11,649 bases of DNA from a bacterium (GTDB taxonomy: Bacteria; Latescibacterota; UBA2968; GCA-2709665), in contig JAQCGA010000065.1 of the NCBI GenBank assembly GCA_027619145.1, positions 1 through 11,649 on the forward strand. Reading direction: 5' to 3'. The position numbers and the translations under genes are program-made. The notes beneath the pieces are model-generated. The model searched no databases. It was not told the origin of the DNA and saw only the letters and a list, made by a program, of their open reading frames with translations. Below are positions 1 through 8,000 of the stretch, piece by piece; position 1 is the first letter of the stretch, and each line of letters begins with the position of its first letter.

Positions 1-384
1 TCCGGCGCCTTCCCCCTCCGCACAATTCCAATTCACAACAACCGCCTCTCCTTTCCTGTCCAGGCCCAGGAGACTGCTCTTTTGACATTCACAGCACACA
101 TCCCGCCAGTCACTCCAGAGCCAGGCAACCATGGCCAGCGCCTGCGAGGCCGCCGTTTCCCCCTGGATTTTACCGGTCGCATGATAGAAGGCCCTAGAGA
201 CCAGTCCAGACTTTATTTTTATCCCTCACTTTTGCTTCAACCAGAAGAGATCGAGTCTCCACCAGGCGTGCAGGCCCTGATGCTTTCCCAATCCGATATC
301 AAAGCCCTCGGATCGGCCCTTCAATCGGGTGATAAAGCCATCTTGATCCCACCATCACCTGCTCCAGACGAGGTGCTCCGGTGA
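1..384 (+). CDS. Unrecognised protein, C-terminal part (5' end outside the window)
   Basis: The frame is open from the first base of the window to a TGA at 382-384, giving 127 residues, so the gene probably begins upstream. A TTG at 82 with AGGAG at 68-72 (9-nt spacing) could be a real start of a 100-residue protein. I prefer the longer partial reading because bases 1-81 keep the strongly C-rich third codon positions of the rest. The visible part is rich in proline and arginine, has no membrane segment, and contains no motif I recognise. Its stop overlaps the GTG start of the following PorV-like gene (GTGA at 381-384), so the two are likely translationally coupled. The product may therefore act in the same envelope context, but that is inference only. 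Confidence 0.6.
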   Translation, partial: SGAFPLRTIPIHNNRLSFPVQAQETALLTFTAHIPPVTPEPGNHGQRLRGRRFPLDFTGRMIEGPRDQSRLYFYPSLLLQPEEIESPPGVQALMLSQSDIKALGSALQSGDKAILIPPSPAPDEVLR

Positions 385-1331
385 ATCGCGCTGGCTTTAT
401 TCTCACGCTCCTTCTCTACCTCTTCCTCGCACCCCAGGCAATGGCGCAAGACAACGGGCGGTACGCCGGAGACCCGCTATTGCAAGGAGCAGGGGCCCGT
501 TCGTTGGGGATGGGCAGCGCATTTGTAGCCATCAGCAACGACGCCACAGCGGTGTACTGGAATCCCGCAGGATTGGCCCGCCTGAACAGGCATGAGCTTC
601 TTGTACAACACGCCGAGCAGTTCGGCGGCACCGTCAACCACGACGTCTTCGCAGCAGCCGGCCCTTCGTCCGCAGGCGGATTCGGCGGGGGTCTCGTACG
701 CCTGGGCGTGGATGACATCAAACTGACCGGATTGGAAGATCCAGATGCTCCGCTGGGTCCAGACAACCGCCCGGTCGTCTCGAGCGTGGTAGGTACCACA
801 GATTACACGTTTTATCTGGGGTACGGCCGCCAGGTACGACCAGACCTGGCACTGGGCACCGGCTTCAAAATCATCCGCCGCAACCTCAGTGTAGGAAACG
901 GCAGCGGCTACGGCATCGACCTGGGGGCGCTATACACCCCTTCGCCCCAGTGGTCCGTGGGCCTGGTCATTCGCAATCTCACCCGTACCCGAATTCACTT
1001 CGACTCAGGCACCTCAGACCGGATCTCTCCTTCGCTGCTGGCAGGCCTGGCCTATCACCGGGACTTGCCTTCCTTGCAAGGCCGCATTACCGCCAGTACC
1101 AGCCTGCACCTGGGCGAAGAAAAGTCAAATGAGGACAATTTACAAGGCATCCAACTCGGTGCCGAATACGTCTACCGCGAGCGCATTGCTCTGCGCCTCG
1201 GTGCAGAAGGAAATCATTTTACCGCTGGTGCTGGCGTACGCCTGTACCAGCGAGTTGCCATCGACCTGGCCTTCCTGGAAAATGGGCAACTGGACAACAC
1301 ATACCGAATCTCCGCATCCGTATATTTTTAG
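381..1331 (+). CDS. PorV/PorQ family outer-membrane beta-barrel protein
   Basis: The 316-residue protein starts with a signal peptide: positive N-terminus, hydrophobic core at residues 6-17, and a likely cut after Ala22 (AMA-Q). The family signature follows at about residues 31-66: a GARSLGMGSAFVA element, then SNDATAVYWNPAGLA. The rest has alternating polar and hydrophobic strands and ends in Val-Tyr-Phe, the terminal aromatic expected of a BAM-assembled barrel. The family is FadL-like. In Bacteroidota PorV works with the type IX secretion system, but in many other phyla homologues occur without it. No type IX gene is visible here, so I call the family and not the secretion role. The GTG start is supported by GAGG at 370-373, 7 nt upstream, and by the overlap with the preceding stop. 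era follows 33 nt downstream. Confidence 0.88.
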   Translation: MNRAGFILTLLLYLFLAPQAMAQDNGRYAGDPLLQGAGARSLGMGSAFVAISNDATAVYWNPAGLARLNRHELLVQHAEQFGGTVNHDVFAAAGPSSAGGFGGGLVRLGVDDIKLTGLEDPDAPLGPDNRPVVSSVVGTTDYTFYLGYGRQVRPDLALGTGFKIIRRNLSVGNGSGYGIDLGALYTPSPQWSVGLVIRNLTRTRIHFDSGTSDRISPSLLAGLAYHRDLPSLQGRITASTSLHLGEEKSNEDNLQGIQLGAEYVYRERIALRLGAEGNHFTAGAGVRLYQRVAIDLAFLENGQLDNTYRISASVYF

Positions 1332-1364
1332 CCCGTTCCCCATTCTCCAATCAGGACTCCTGCG

Positions 1365-2276
1365 ATGCCCGATCCTTCCTTTGTGACCGACCCGGATTTT
1401 AGGTCCGGCTATATCGTTTTTGCCGGCAGGCCCAACGTAGGCAAGTCCACCTTGTTTAACGCCCTGGTGGGCGAACGACTCTCCATTATAAGTGCCAAGC
1501 CCCAAACCACGCGCGACCGAATTCTGGGCATCCTCACCACGCCTCGCTCGCAAATGATTTTCCTGGACACACCCGGCTTGCTCGAACCGCGGTACCGACT
1601 GCAAGAAGTGATGTTTAACCAAATCCGCAATGCGATACAAAATGCCGATGTTTTACTGGGTATCCTGGATGCCTCGGATCTCGAAACGTCCTTCGATGAG
1701 CCCGTCCAGAAAATCTTGCGGGCAACCGACACCCCCCGAATTGTCGCGCTCAATAAAATCGACCTGGTAGATGCAGAAACCGCAAAACGCACGGTGGATC
1801 TTGTCTCCAAAGCGCTGCCTTCCCAGGAAATTCTCCCCATTTCCGCACAGGGCGGCCACAATTTAGATCGGCTCAAAGTCGCCCTGGAAGCAGCCCTCCC
1901 CCTTGGGCCGCTGCTCTACCCCGAAGACACACTTACCGAACATCCGGAACGCTTTTTTGCAGCAGAGCTCATCCGCGAAGAACTGTTCATCCAACTCCAC
2001 CAGGAATTGCCCTACGCCATAGCCGTCCGCATTGAAGAATTTATAGAAGACCGTCCCAAAGTCTACATCCGGGCAGACGTTGTGGTTGAGCGCGAATCCC
2101 AAAAAGGCATCGTCATTGGAAACGGCGGTAAAATGCTCCGCGCGATCGGGAAAAGCGCCCGCCTGAAAATTGAAACATTTTTGTCCCGCCCGGTCTACCT
2201 GGACCTGCACGTAAAAGTGTATGAAAACTGGCGAAAAAAAGACCAGGCCCTGCGGGGCTTTGGGTATTTGCCCTGA
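1365..2276 (+). CDS. era: GTPase Era
   Basis: Era is an essential GTPase that binds the 3' end of 16S rRNA and helps mature the small ribosomal subunit in the cytoplasm. All elements are visible in the 303 residues. G1 is GRPNVGKST at residues 21-29, the switch-I threonines are at 48-49, G3 DTPG at 68-71, G4 NKID at 130-133 and G5 SA at 160-161. The C-terminal KH domain spans about residues 195-300, with its RNA-binding loop (IGNGG) at 251-255. Length is normal for the family (about 300). AGGA at 1353-1356 lies 8 nt before the ATG. It sits between a PorV-like gene and an aldolase-like gene, 14 nt before the latter, instead of the common rnc or recO neighbours, so the order is lineage-specific. 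No key residue is missing. Confidence 0.97.
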   Translation: MPDPSFVTDPDFRSGYIVFAGRPNVGKSTLFNALVGERLSIISAKPQTTRDRILGILTTPRSQMIFLDTPGLLEPRYRLQEVMFNQIRNAIQNADVLLGILDASDLETSFDEPVQKILRATDTPRIVALNKIDLVDAETAKRTVDLVSKALPSQEILPISAQGGHNLDRLKVALEAALPLGPLLYPEDTLTEHPERFFAAELIREELFIQLHQELPYAIAVRIEEFIEDRPKVYIRADVVVERESQKGIVIGNGGKMLRAIGKSARLKIETFLSRPVYLDLHVKVYENWRKKDQALRGFGYLP

Positions 2277-2290
2277 GAGGAAACAAGAAC

Positions 2291-3331
2291 GTGGCCTACG
2301 AAATTGGCACCTACCGTTTTGACGTGGAACAGTTTTTCCCTCGCTCCCTGTTTGACCGCATCACAGACATCCGTACACATCACCCGGAAGTCGTCCGCGA
2401 AGAAGCCCTGGGCCGAAAACGCCGCCCCAAAATGACCGGGCCGAACGGGAAACTCCTCATTCTTACCGCAGATCACCCTGCCCGCCGCCTCACGGCCGCT
2501 GCCGGAGACCCGCTCGTGATGGGCGACCGGCACAGCTATTTGGGCCGCATCTTGCGCGTCCTGGCCGATCCCCGTTGCGACGGAATTATGGGAACACCCG
2601 ACATCCTGGAAGAGCTCTTCATCGTACAACACCTGCTCAAGCAGGCAGGCGGTCCGGATTTTCTGGACAATCGCGTGATGGTGGGCACCATGAACCGCGG
2701 GGGGCTGGCTGGAACCGCATTTGAAATGGACGACGCCTTCACGGCCTACACCGTTGAAAGCATGACTGCTTTCCGGCTGGACGCCTCAAAACTCATGTTC
2801 CGGCTGGATGTGGACAACCCGGATTCCGGGAAAACCATCACCTCCAGTAGCCAGGCCGTTACCGCCTGCAGTCGCGCGGGGTTGCCCGTCTTCATAGAGC
2901 CTCTTCCGGTGCGTAAAACGCCGCAAGGGTACCAGGTCCAGAAGAATCCAACAGACCTGATTCAGGTCATTGGCATTGCAGCCGCCCTGGGAGAATCTTC
3001 ACTGGGAACCTGGATCAAAATCCCTTATTGCGAAGACTATGCCCGCGTTGCCCGTTCTACAACTTGTCCCCTGTTCATGCTCGGAGGAGAATCCAAAGGC
3101 AATCCCTCTCCTATTTTGGAGGACTTTGCCGCAGGTATGGCCGTGGGCGGCAACGTACGCGGTGCCCTCATTGGCCGAAACGTACACCATCCTGGTGCCG
3201 ACGATCCTCTGGCCATCGCCCTTGCAATACACGGGATTGTACACGAAAATCAGACCGCAGAACAAGCCCTTGCCGGCCTTCAACAAAGCCGAGACCAGAA
3301 CCTGGACGCGCTTACGCGCTACGTTCAATAA
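2291..3331 (+). CDS. Cgl0159-like class I aldolase superfamily protein (TIM barrel)
   Basis: The 346-residue protein resembles the Cgl0159-like (beta/alpha)8 family, often annotated as deoxyribose-phosphate aldolase or LacD/DhnA-like and best known from actinobacterial myo-inositol clusters. Recognisable landmarks are ADHPARR at residues 60-66, GTPDILEE at 101-108, MNRGGL at 134-139, FEMDD at 144-148, a lysine-containing DASKLM at 165-170, a TWIKIP strand at 240-245 and an MLGGES loop at 263-268. By analogy with class I aldolases, Lys243 in TWIKIP is a candidate Schiff-base lysine; this is inference. No transmembrane segment or signal peptide is seen, so the protein should be cytoplasmic. The GTG start at 2291 is preceded by GAGAGG that overlaps the era stop codon, consistent with coupling. 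The substrate is unknown, and no inositol genes are in the window. A plain DeoC assignment would be too specific. Confidence 0.75.
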   Translation: MAYEIGTYRFDVEQFFPRSLFDRITDIRTHHPEVVREEALGRKRRPKMTGPNGKLLILTADHPARRLTAAAGDPLVMGDRHSYLGRILRVLADPRCDGIMGTPDILEELFIVQHLLKQAGGPDFLDNRVMVGTMNRGGLAGTAFEMDDAFTAYTVESMTAFRLDASKLMFRLDVDNPDSGKTITSSSQAVTACSRAGLPVFIEPLPVRKTPQGYQVQKNPTDLIQVIGIAAALGESSLGTWIKIPYCEDYARVARSTTCPLFMLGGESKGNPSPILEDFAAGMAVGGNVRGALIGRNVHHPGADDPLAIALAIHGIVHENQTAEQALAGLQQSRDQNLDALTRYVQ

Positions 3332-3368
3332 GACTTCCCGCTGGGCTTCCAGCCTTCCAGCAACTGAA

Positions 3369-3383
3369 ATTCGTTGAACGAAT
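3369..3383. promoter_or_regulatory. Perfect 15-nt dyad, possible operator
   Basis: ATTCGTT-G-AACGAAT is a perfect inverted repeat with 7-nt arms around a single G. It lies in the 72-nt gap between the aldolase-like gene and the flippase-like gene, 20 nt before the latter's start. It has the size of a dimer-binding operator but matches no box I can name. No convincing -10 element is placed to use it, so its role is open. Confidence 0.3.
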
Positions 3384-3403
3384 CCTAATCCGGGACCCCT
3401 GTA

Positions 3404-4417
3404 TTGAAAACCATTCTCAAACTCGCCCTCAGCCTCGCCCTTGCTGGCCTCTTCCTCTGGGCTGCCTTCCGCAGTGTGGACTTACAGGCACTCTGGCTGG
3501 CCATTCAGCAGGTGAACCTTTTCTGGGTTGTGGTAACCGCCGTATTGTTCCTGGCCAGCATTTTGCCTCGAGCCTGGCGCTGGCGTATTTTGCTTTCTCC
3601 AATTTCCAAGGAAATTTCATTCTGGCGCATCTCCTCAGCCCTCCTCATCGCGTATGCGGGCAACAACGTTTTTCCCAGAGCCGGCGAAATCGCGCGCGCC
3701 GTTGCAGTCAAACAGGGCAAAGATCTTTCCCTCAGCGCAATTCTGGCCACCGTCCTGGTCGAGCGCGCAATCGACATGCTCGTCCTGCTGATGCTCTTCG
3801 GTGGCGTACTGCTTTCGCTGCGCAAAGAAATTGCCAGCATCTTCCCCTGGATGGAGGGCGTTGCTCTGCTCGCGTTCGCCGCAACCCTGGCCGGGCTGAT
3901 GGTCTTCGCACTTCTTTCCGCCTATGGTGAACGCGCCCTTCACCTCGTGGAACGCGTTGTCGGAAAACTCTCCCAGCCACTGGCCCACCGCGTGGTAGAA
4001 ATCTTCAGAGCGCTTTTCCAGGGCCTGGCGGGCGTGCGCACCACCTCCGGGTACGTGGGCATCCTCGTTTCCAGCCTGTTGCTGAACATCATCTACGTTC
4101 TGGGTACCTACTGCACATTCCTGGCGTTCAACCTGACCGAAACATATGGCCTCGGACTTGCCGCAGCCCTTGTGATCATGGTCGTTTCTACGGTAGGAGT
4201 TATTATCCCCACACCTGGCGGTACAGGCACATTTCACTACTTTTGTAGCCAGGCGGTATTTCACCTTTATGCGGTACCCCGTCCGGAAGCCCTCGCGTTT
4301 GCAACCGTAGTACACGGCATCGTATTTATTACCTACCTCTCAACTGGCGGACCCGGACTTCTGAAAATGGTCCTGCGCCACCAGATGCGCCCCTCTGCCG
4401 AATCCTCGCCCTCCTGA
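3404..4417 (+). CDS. Flippase-like / lysylphosphatidylglycerol synthase TM-domain membrane protein (YbhN type)
   Basis: The 337-residue polytopic inner-membrane protein belongs to the family that includes YbhN, AglD and the membrane half of MprF. Family marks are visible: RAWRWRILL at residues 56-64, NNVFPRAGEIARA at 87-99, VERAIDMLVLL at 119-129 and a PTPGGTG loop at 269-275. Hydrophobic segments occur at about 5-22, 38-54, 75-92, 113-137, 151-171, 215-242, 248-268 and 295-312. There is no C-terminal aminoacyl-transferase domain as in full MprF. Members are thought to move or modify lipids or lipid-linked sugars; the substrate here is unknown. The TTG start is the first start codon after an in-frame TAA at 3386-3388, with a modest GGGA at 3392-3395. 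It is the last gene of the + strand run and converges on the TPR gene across a hairpin. Confidence 0.85.
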   Translation: MKTILKLALSLALAGLFLWAAFRSVDLQALWLAIQQVNLFWVVVTAVLFLASILPRAWRWRILLSPISKEISFWRISSALLIAYAGNNVFPRAGEIARAVAVKQGKDLSLSAILATVLVERAIDMLVLLMLFGGVLLSLRKEIASIFPWMEGVALLAFAATLAGLMVFALLSAYGERALHLVERVVGKLSQPLAHRVVEIFRALFQGLAGVRTTSGYVGILVSSLLLNIIYVLGTYCTFLAFNLTETYGLGLAAALVIMVVSTVGVIIPTPGGTGTFHYFCSQAVFHLYAVPRPEALAFATVVHGIVFITYLSTGGPGLLKMVLRHQMRPSAESSPS

Positions 4418-4422
4418 AAGAA

Positions 4423-4452
4423 AGAAGGTCGCCATTTTCAGGGCGACCTTCT
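4423..4452 (-). terminator. Hairpin terminator between convergent genes
   Basis: A perfect 11-bp stem (AGAAGGTCGCC at 4423-4433 with GGCGACCTTCT at 4442-4452) encloses an 8-nt loop. On the - strand the stem is followed at once by TTCTTTC, so it should end the transcript coming from the TPR gene 25 nt upstream. On the + strand the following bases (CAATCATT) are a poor U-tract, so termination of the flippase transcript is likely weaker, though the stem may serve both. Confidence 0.75.
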
Positions 4453-4477
4453 CAATCATTCTCCGCGAGCAATTGCC

Positions 4478-4792
4478 TCATCCCGCCTTCTGAAGCCGAT
4501 TTGCAATGGCCAGTTCCTCTTCCGCCTCCGGAATCATGTCCTTTTGCTGGTAGAGCCGGGAAAGACTGGTGTGGGAAAGCGGCTCATCCGGCGCAAGTTC
4601 AATGGCCTTCCGAGCGTGCACAATCGCCTCATCCACCTTGCCCGAACGATCCAGCGCCTGGCAAATTCCCAGATGCGCCAGGTAAAACTCAGCATCCTCA
4701 TCCAGGGCTTTTTGAAAGCCTTCGATTGCGCCTTGCAGATCGTTTCCTGCAATTTTCTTTACCCCTTCCCGGTACCATTCTTTTGCAACCAT
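4478..4792 (-). CDS. Small TPR-repeat protein
   Basis: The 104-residue protein consists almost wholly of three tetratricopeptide repeats, at about residues 3-36, 37-70 and 71-104. Typical positions are visible: W-x-x-G in the first helix, AIEGFQKALDEDAEFYLAHL, then AIVHARKAIELAPDEPLSHT and an A-E-E-E-L end. TPRs are protein-binding scaffolds with no activity of their own. There is no signal peptide, so it is probably cytoplasmic. An ATG at 4816 would add eight residues, but that stretch codes for the purine-rich GGAAGAGGGAGAGG, which is clearly the Shine-Dalgarno region for the ATG at 4792. It is the last gene of a - strand run after the zinc-ribbon gene (30-nt gap) and ends 25 nt before the terminator hairpin. 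The partner is unknown. Confidence 0.85.
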   Translation of the reverse strand: MVAKEWYREGVKKIAGNDLQGAIEGFQKALDEDAEFYLAHLGICQALDRSGKVDEAIVHARKAIELAPDEPLSHTSLSRLYQQKDMIPEAEEELAIANRLQKAG

Positions 4793-4822
4793 ACCTCTCC
4801 CTCTTCCGTTCAGCATTTCAAT

Positions 4823-5029
4823 TCAGTAACCAGCCTGGACAAGCAGCGTTACCACCCCCGCCAGCAACAAAACCACCATGAATCCCGCAAAAAAGCGACA
4901 CGACCAGCAGGCTTCCTCCCTGGAAGCGTCCTGCTCCAGAAACTGGTCACAGTACCTGCACTTCACGGCCTCAGACCGGATTTTCTGCCCACAAAAAGGG
5001 CAAGCCTTGAATTCACCGCGAAAAAACAG
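4823..5029 (-). CDS. Zinc-ribbon protein with one C-terminal membrane segment, CTG start
   Basis: This 68-codon frame begins with CTG at 5029 and ends with TGA at 4823-4825. It encodes CPFCG at residues 10-14 and CRYC at 24-27, a classic four-cysteine zinc ribbon followed by FLEQ as in many such ribbons. A third CxxC (CWSC, 41-44) comes next, then a hydrophobic span at about 46-64 that should cross the inner membrane. Between the upstream in-frame TGA (5068-5066) and the first cysteine there is no ATG, GTG or TTG. However, GGGAGG (5043 to 5038) lies exactly 8 nt before the CTG, which makes CTG initiation the best reading. ATC at 5047 is a weaker alternative, and a sequencing error is possible. 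It starts 17 nt after the barrel-protein stop and ends 30 nt before the TPR start, so the three are probably cotranscribed. The function is unknown. Confidence 0.72.
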   Translation of the reverse strand: MFFRGEFKACPFCGQKIRSEAVKCRYCDQFLEQDASREEACWSCRFFAGFMVVLLLAGVVTLLVQAGY

Positions 5030-5037
5030 TGTGCTAG

Positions 5038-5043
5038 CCTCCC
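5038..5043 (-). promoter_or_regulatory. Shine-Dalgarno sequence that decides the CTG start
   Basis: GGGAGG read on the - strand, 8 nt before CTG 5029. It is the reason for choosing this rare start codon. It lies 3 nt beyond the stop of the barrel gene, so reinitiation or coupling is possible. Confidence 0.6.
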
Positions 5044-5046
5044 AGA

Positions 5047-8000
5047 TTAGAACATCCCGGCGAAATCAATCGAGAAATATTGTTTTGGACTATACGTCTG
5101 TGCAAAATCCGTAGGCCAGGCCAGATCGTACCGAAACAGAAACATCCCCAAATCTACCCGCACGCCCAAACCGTAGCCCGCCTTCAAGTCTCGCAGCTCA
5201 AACCCGCCGTTCGCCGCATCCCAGGGATTAAACTTGTCCCGATTAAACGCACCGCCCACATCCATAAACAGCTCACCTTCCACATTCTGGAAGAAGAACG
5301 GCAACGGCCAGCCCATAGCCAGTTGTCTCAGAAGAGGGAAGCGGAATGCAACGTTGGCCAATACATAAGAATTACCAGCCAGTTCAAACAGTTCCGCCCC
5401 CCGCAACGGCCAGATGAAACTGGAAAAAAAGATCCGGTCCTGGTCCACATCCGCAATCGTCGAAAAATTCGGATTCACCGGATTGTTCACACCGCCTACA
5501 AAATAAATTTGCCGGTTGGGCCCATAACTTGTACCGCCGGACAGTCGAAAAGCAAACGTGTACTCGTCCAGAGCCAGAACATATTTTCGATAATCCATGT
5601 TAAACGACACATATTTCATGCCCGCCCAGCTCCCCTCTACACCCAACCGGGCTCGGCGCCCATCGACCGCTCCGTACCGGCTCATCAAAGAAGTATCATC
5701 TACCAGCGCCAGCCGAGAAATAACCGCCCGATTCGTAGCAACATGCACCCCCGAAAGCCCTCTCGTAGTCCCTCCTGTAAATCCGCCGCGTACAAATGGA
5801 TTACTATATTGATTGAGCCGTTCGCGTGAAATCGTTAACGCGCCAGTACTGAATTCCACGCGGCTGAACCGGCTGAACGGACGCACCATTTGAATGTCTC
5901 CGCCATAATACCGGTCTGCGTTCAACTCGCCCTGATCGTAGAAAAATGTACGCGTGTGAAACCCAGAAAAATAATAATTCGTCTGACGCGCCACGTGCTC
6001 GTACCGCAACAACAGATCGCTATCCTTAATAGAAAAACTCAATCCCGTCTGAATGACCAGCCGGTGATCTCCCATCATATCCGTCAACGACAACTGCACC
6101 AGCCCGCCAACCCCATAAAACGTATCGAAACCTGCATTGGCCCCAAAAAACTCCGGCTTCAACTTCACTCGGTATTTCTTCACCTGAAACTCTTTGCCCC
6201 AATCCCGGAGAGACACCTGCCCATCTTCTCTCTCTACAGACCCACTCTCAGACCGCTCTTCTTCTACACCGTCGGCCTCAGCGGCTGCCAGTGCCATCTG
6301 GTCAGATACCCACTTTTCAATCTTCCGATTCATTGCCAGAGAGTCAACCTCTTCCGATGCCAGAGCAATCGTATCCACATCAGCCTTTGCTTGCTCTTCT
6401 TCTTTTTGCTGCACCTGCAACTCTACAAAACTTTTGTCTTCGATGCCCCGCAACCGCTTGGCATACCGCGTCAATGGCAAATCTTCTACCTGCTTGCGTT
6501 TTGCCTGCGGTTCCTTCAGCACAAAAACATCATATCCTGCGTTAGAATACGTATTAAATGCCAGCTTCTTTCCATCGGCAGACCAGTCAATATATTGCGC
6601 ACTGGAAAGCAGGTTGGTAATTGGGAACACGCTGGCACTGTCTACATGTGTAATATAAATATTTGCCACACCGGTCCGATTTGAAACAAAAGCCAGCCGC
6701 TGGCTGTCCGGACCCCACGAAGGATGCTCATCGCCAGCTTCGCCCTGTACGACTTGTCGCAGTTCGGATCCATCCGGCCGAATCGTAAAAATATCGTACT
6801 GCCCAAATGGAAAATCCTTCTGCCCATGGTACGCCAGATCCGTGCTCGGCCGGTCCGAACTCATCGCAATCCACGCTCCGTCCGGAGACCAGTCCAGGTG
6901 TTTCTCGTCATACGGATCGCTGGTAATCCGCCGTAAAGACTCGGTCTCCAGATCCACTACATAAATGTCCGACCAGCCGTCCTTCAGTCCGACCACCGCA
7001 ATCTGCTTTCCGTCCGGAGACCAGGTAGGCTCAAATAATGCGTCCAGGTCAAACCGGAATCGTTTTTTCACCTTCTTCTTTCGCACGTCCAGCGTATACA
7101 GTGTATTCTTATTCTTGGACTTGGCCGCAAACGCAATCTGTTTCCCATCCGGAGACCAGGTGATGCCTGGCCGCAACACAAACATCGACTCGAAAGCCGA
7201 AGATCGCTCCCCTTCTACCAGACGCCCCAAATCCTGCCCATCAATGGCGGACATCAGATAAATATCGAACGTCCCCTGTCGCTCGGTCACATATGCAATT
7301 TTGTCGCCCTGTGGCGAAAAACTGGGGGCAATATTGTAAAACCCCTGGCTGCCGCCCACAACTTCGCTCGTTAACCCTTTTGCCACTTCGTCGGATTCGC
7401 TGTGCAGGTTAATCTCGTTCCAGTACTGCCGCTTGAGCCACAGTTGCCATTGTTCATCCAGCTCGTCCACGCCGACCCCTACAGAAGACTTCATCGCCTT
7501 ATCCACCGTACGCGCGGAGCGAAACGCCGAAATGAACTCTGTCACTTTGTCCTTGCCGTACATTTCGTCAATCATCACAAACACAGACTGGCCACCTTTA
7601 TAAGCGAACGAGCCATTTAAAAAATTGATGGGTGGCACATACCCGGAAATGGTGGCATGCCGCATGAAATTGTCTGCCTCGTTATCCCAACCATCCTGAG
7701 AAAGGTATTCTGCAACTCCTTCGGCAACCCACAGCGGCGGCAGTGCCGCAGACTGAGACATCATCGCACCCAGCCAGCCGCCCCCGGTCCACATCTCCAG
7801 GGTAATCACGTGAGCCAGTTCGTGGTGAATCACGTGCCGGAAGTCCGAATAAGACCCCGTGTAGGGAATCACCACACGTCCCTGAGCAAACTCTGTGAAC
7901 CCGCCTGTGAACTCGGACTGTTCATACGGCGCAATATTGGTTACAGAAAACCCGTTGTGCGAGTTGTAAAGCACAATAGGGTACCGGCTTTTCAGCGTAT

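Noticed and set aside
381..1331. Type IX secretion component PorV
   Set aside because: The sequence fits the wider PorV/PorQ family, but no other type IX gene is present, so the specific role is unsupported.
3340..3353. GCTGG/CCAGC stem-loop after the aldolase gene as a terminator
   Set aside because: Only five base pairs and no T-tract follows; the next gene is 72 nt away on the same strand.
3028..3930. A 300-codon + strand frame across the aldolase and flippase genes
   Set aside because: It is out of frame with two well-supported genes, very rich in Arg and Pro, and spans their intergenic gap.
3635..4315. A 226-codon - strand frame inside the flippase gene
   Set aside because: Antisense to the conserved membrane protein; its His, Glu and Gln-rich translation mirrors the opposite strand's hydrophobic codons.
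6870..7160. Recurring nucleotide motif around tccggagacc, considered as a DNA repeat
   Set aside because: Each copy encodes the WSPDG opening of a propeller blade, so it reflects protein repeats and not a mobile or CRISPR repeat.
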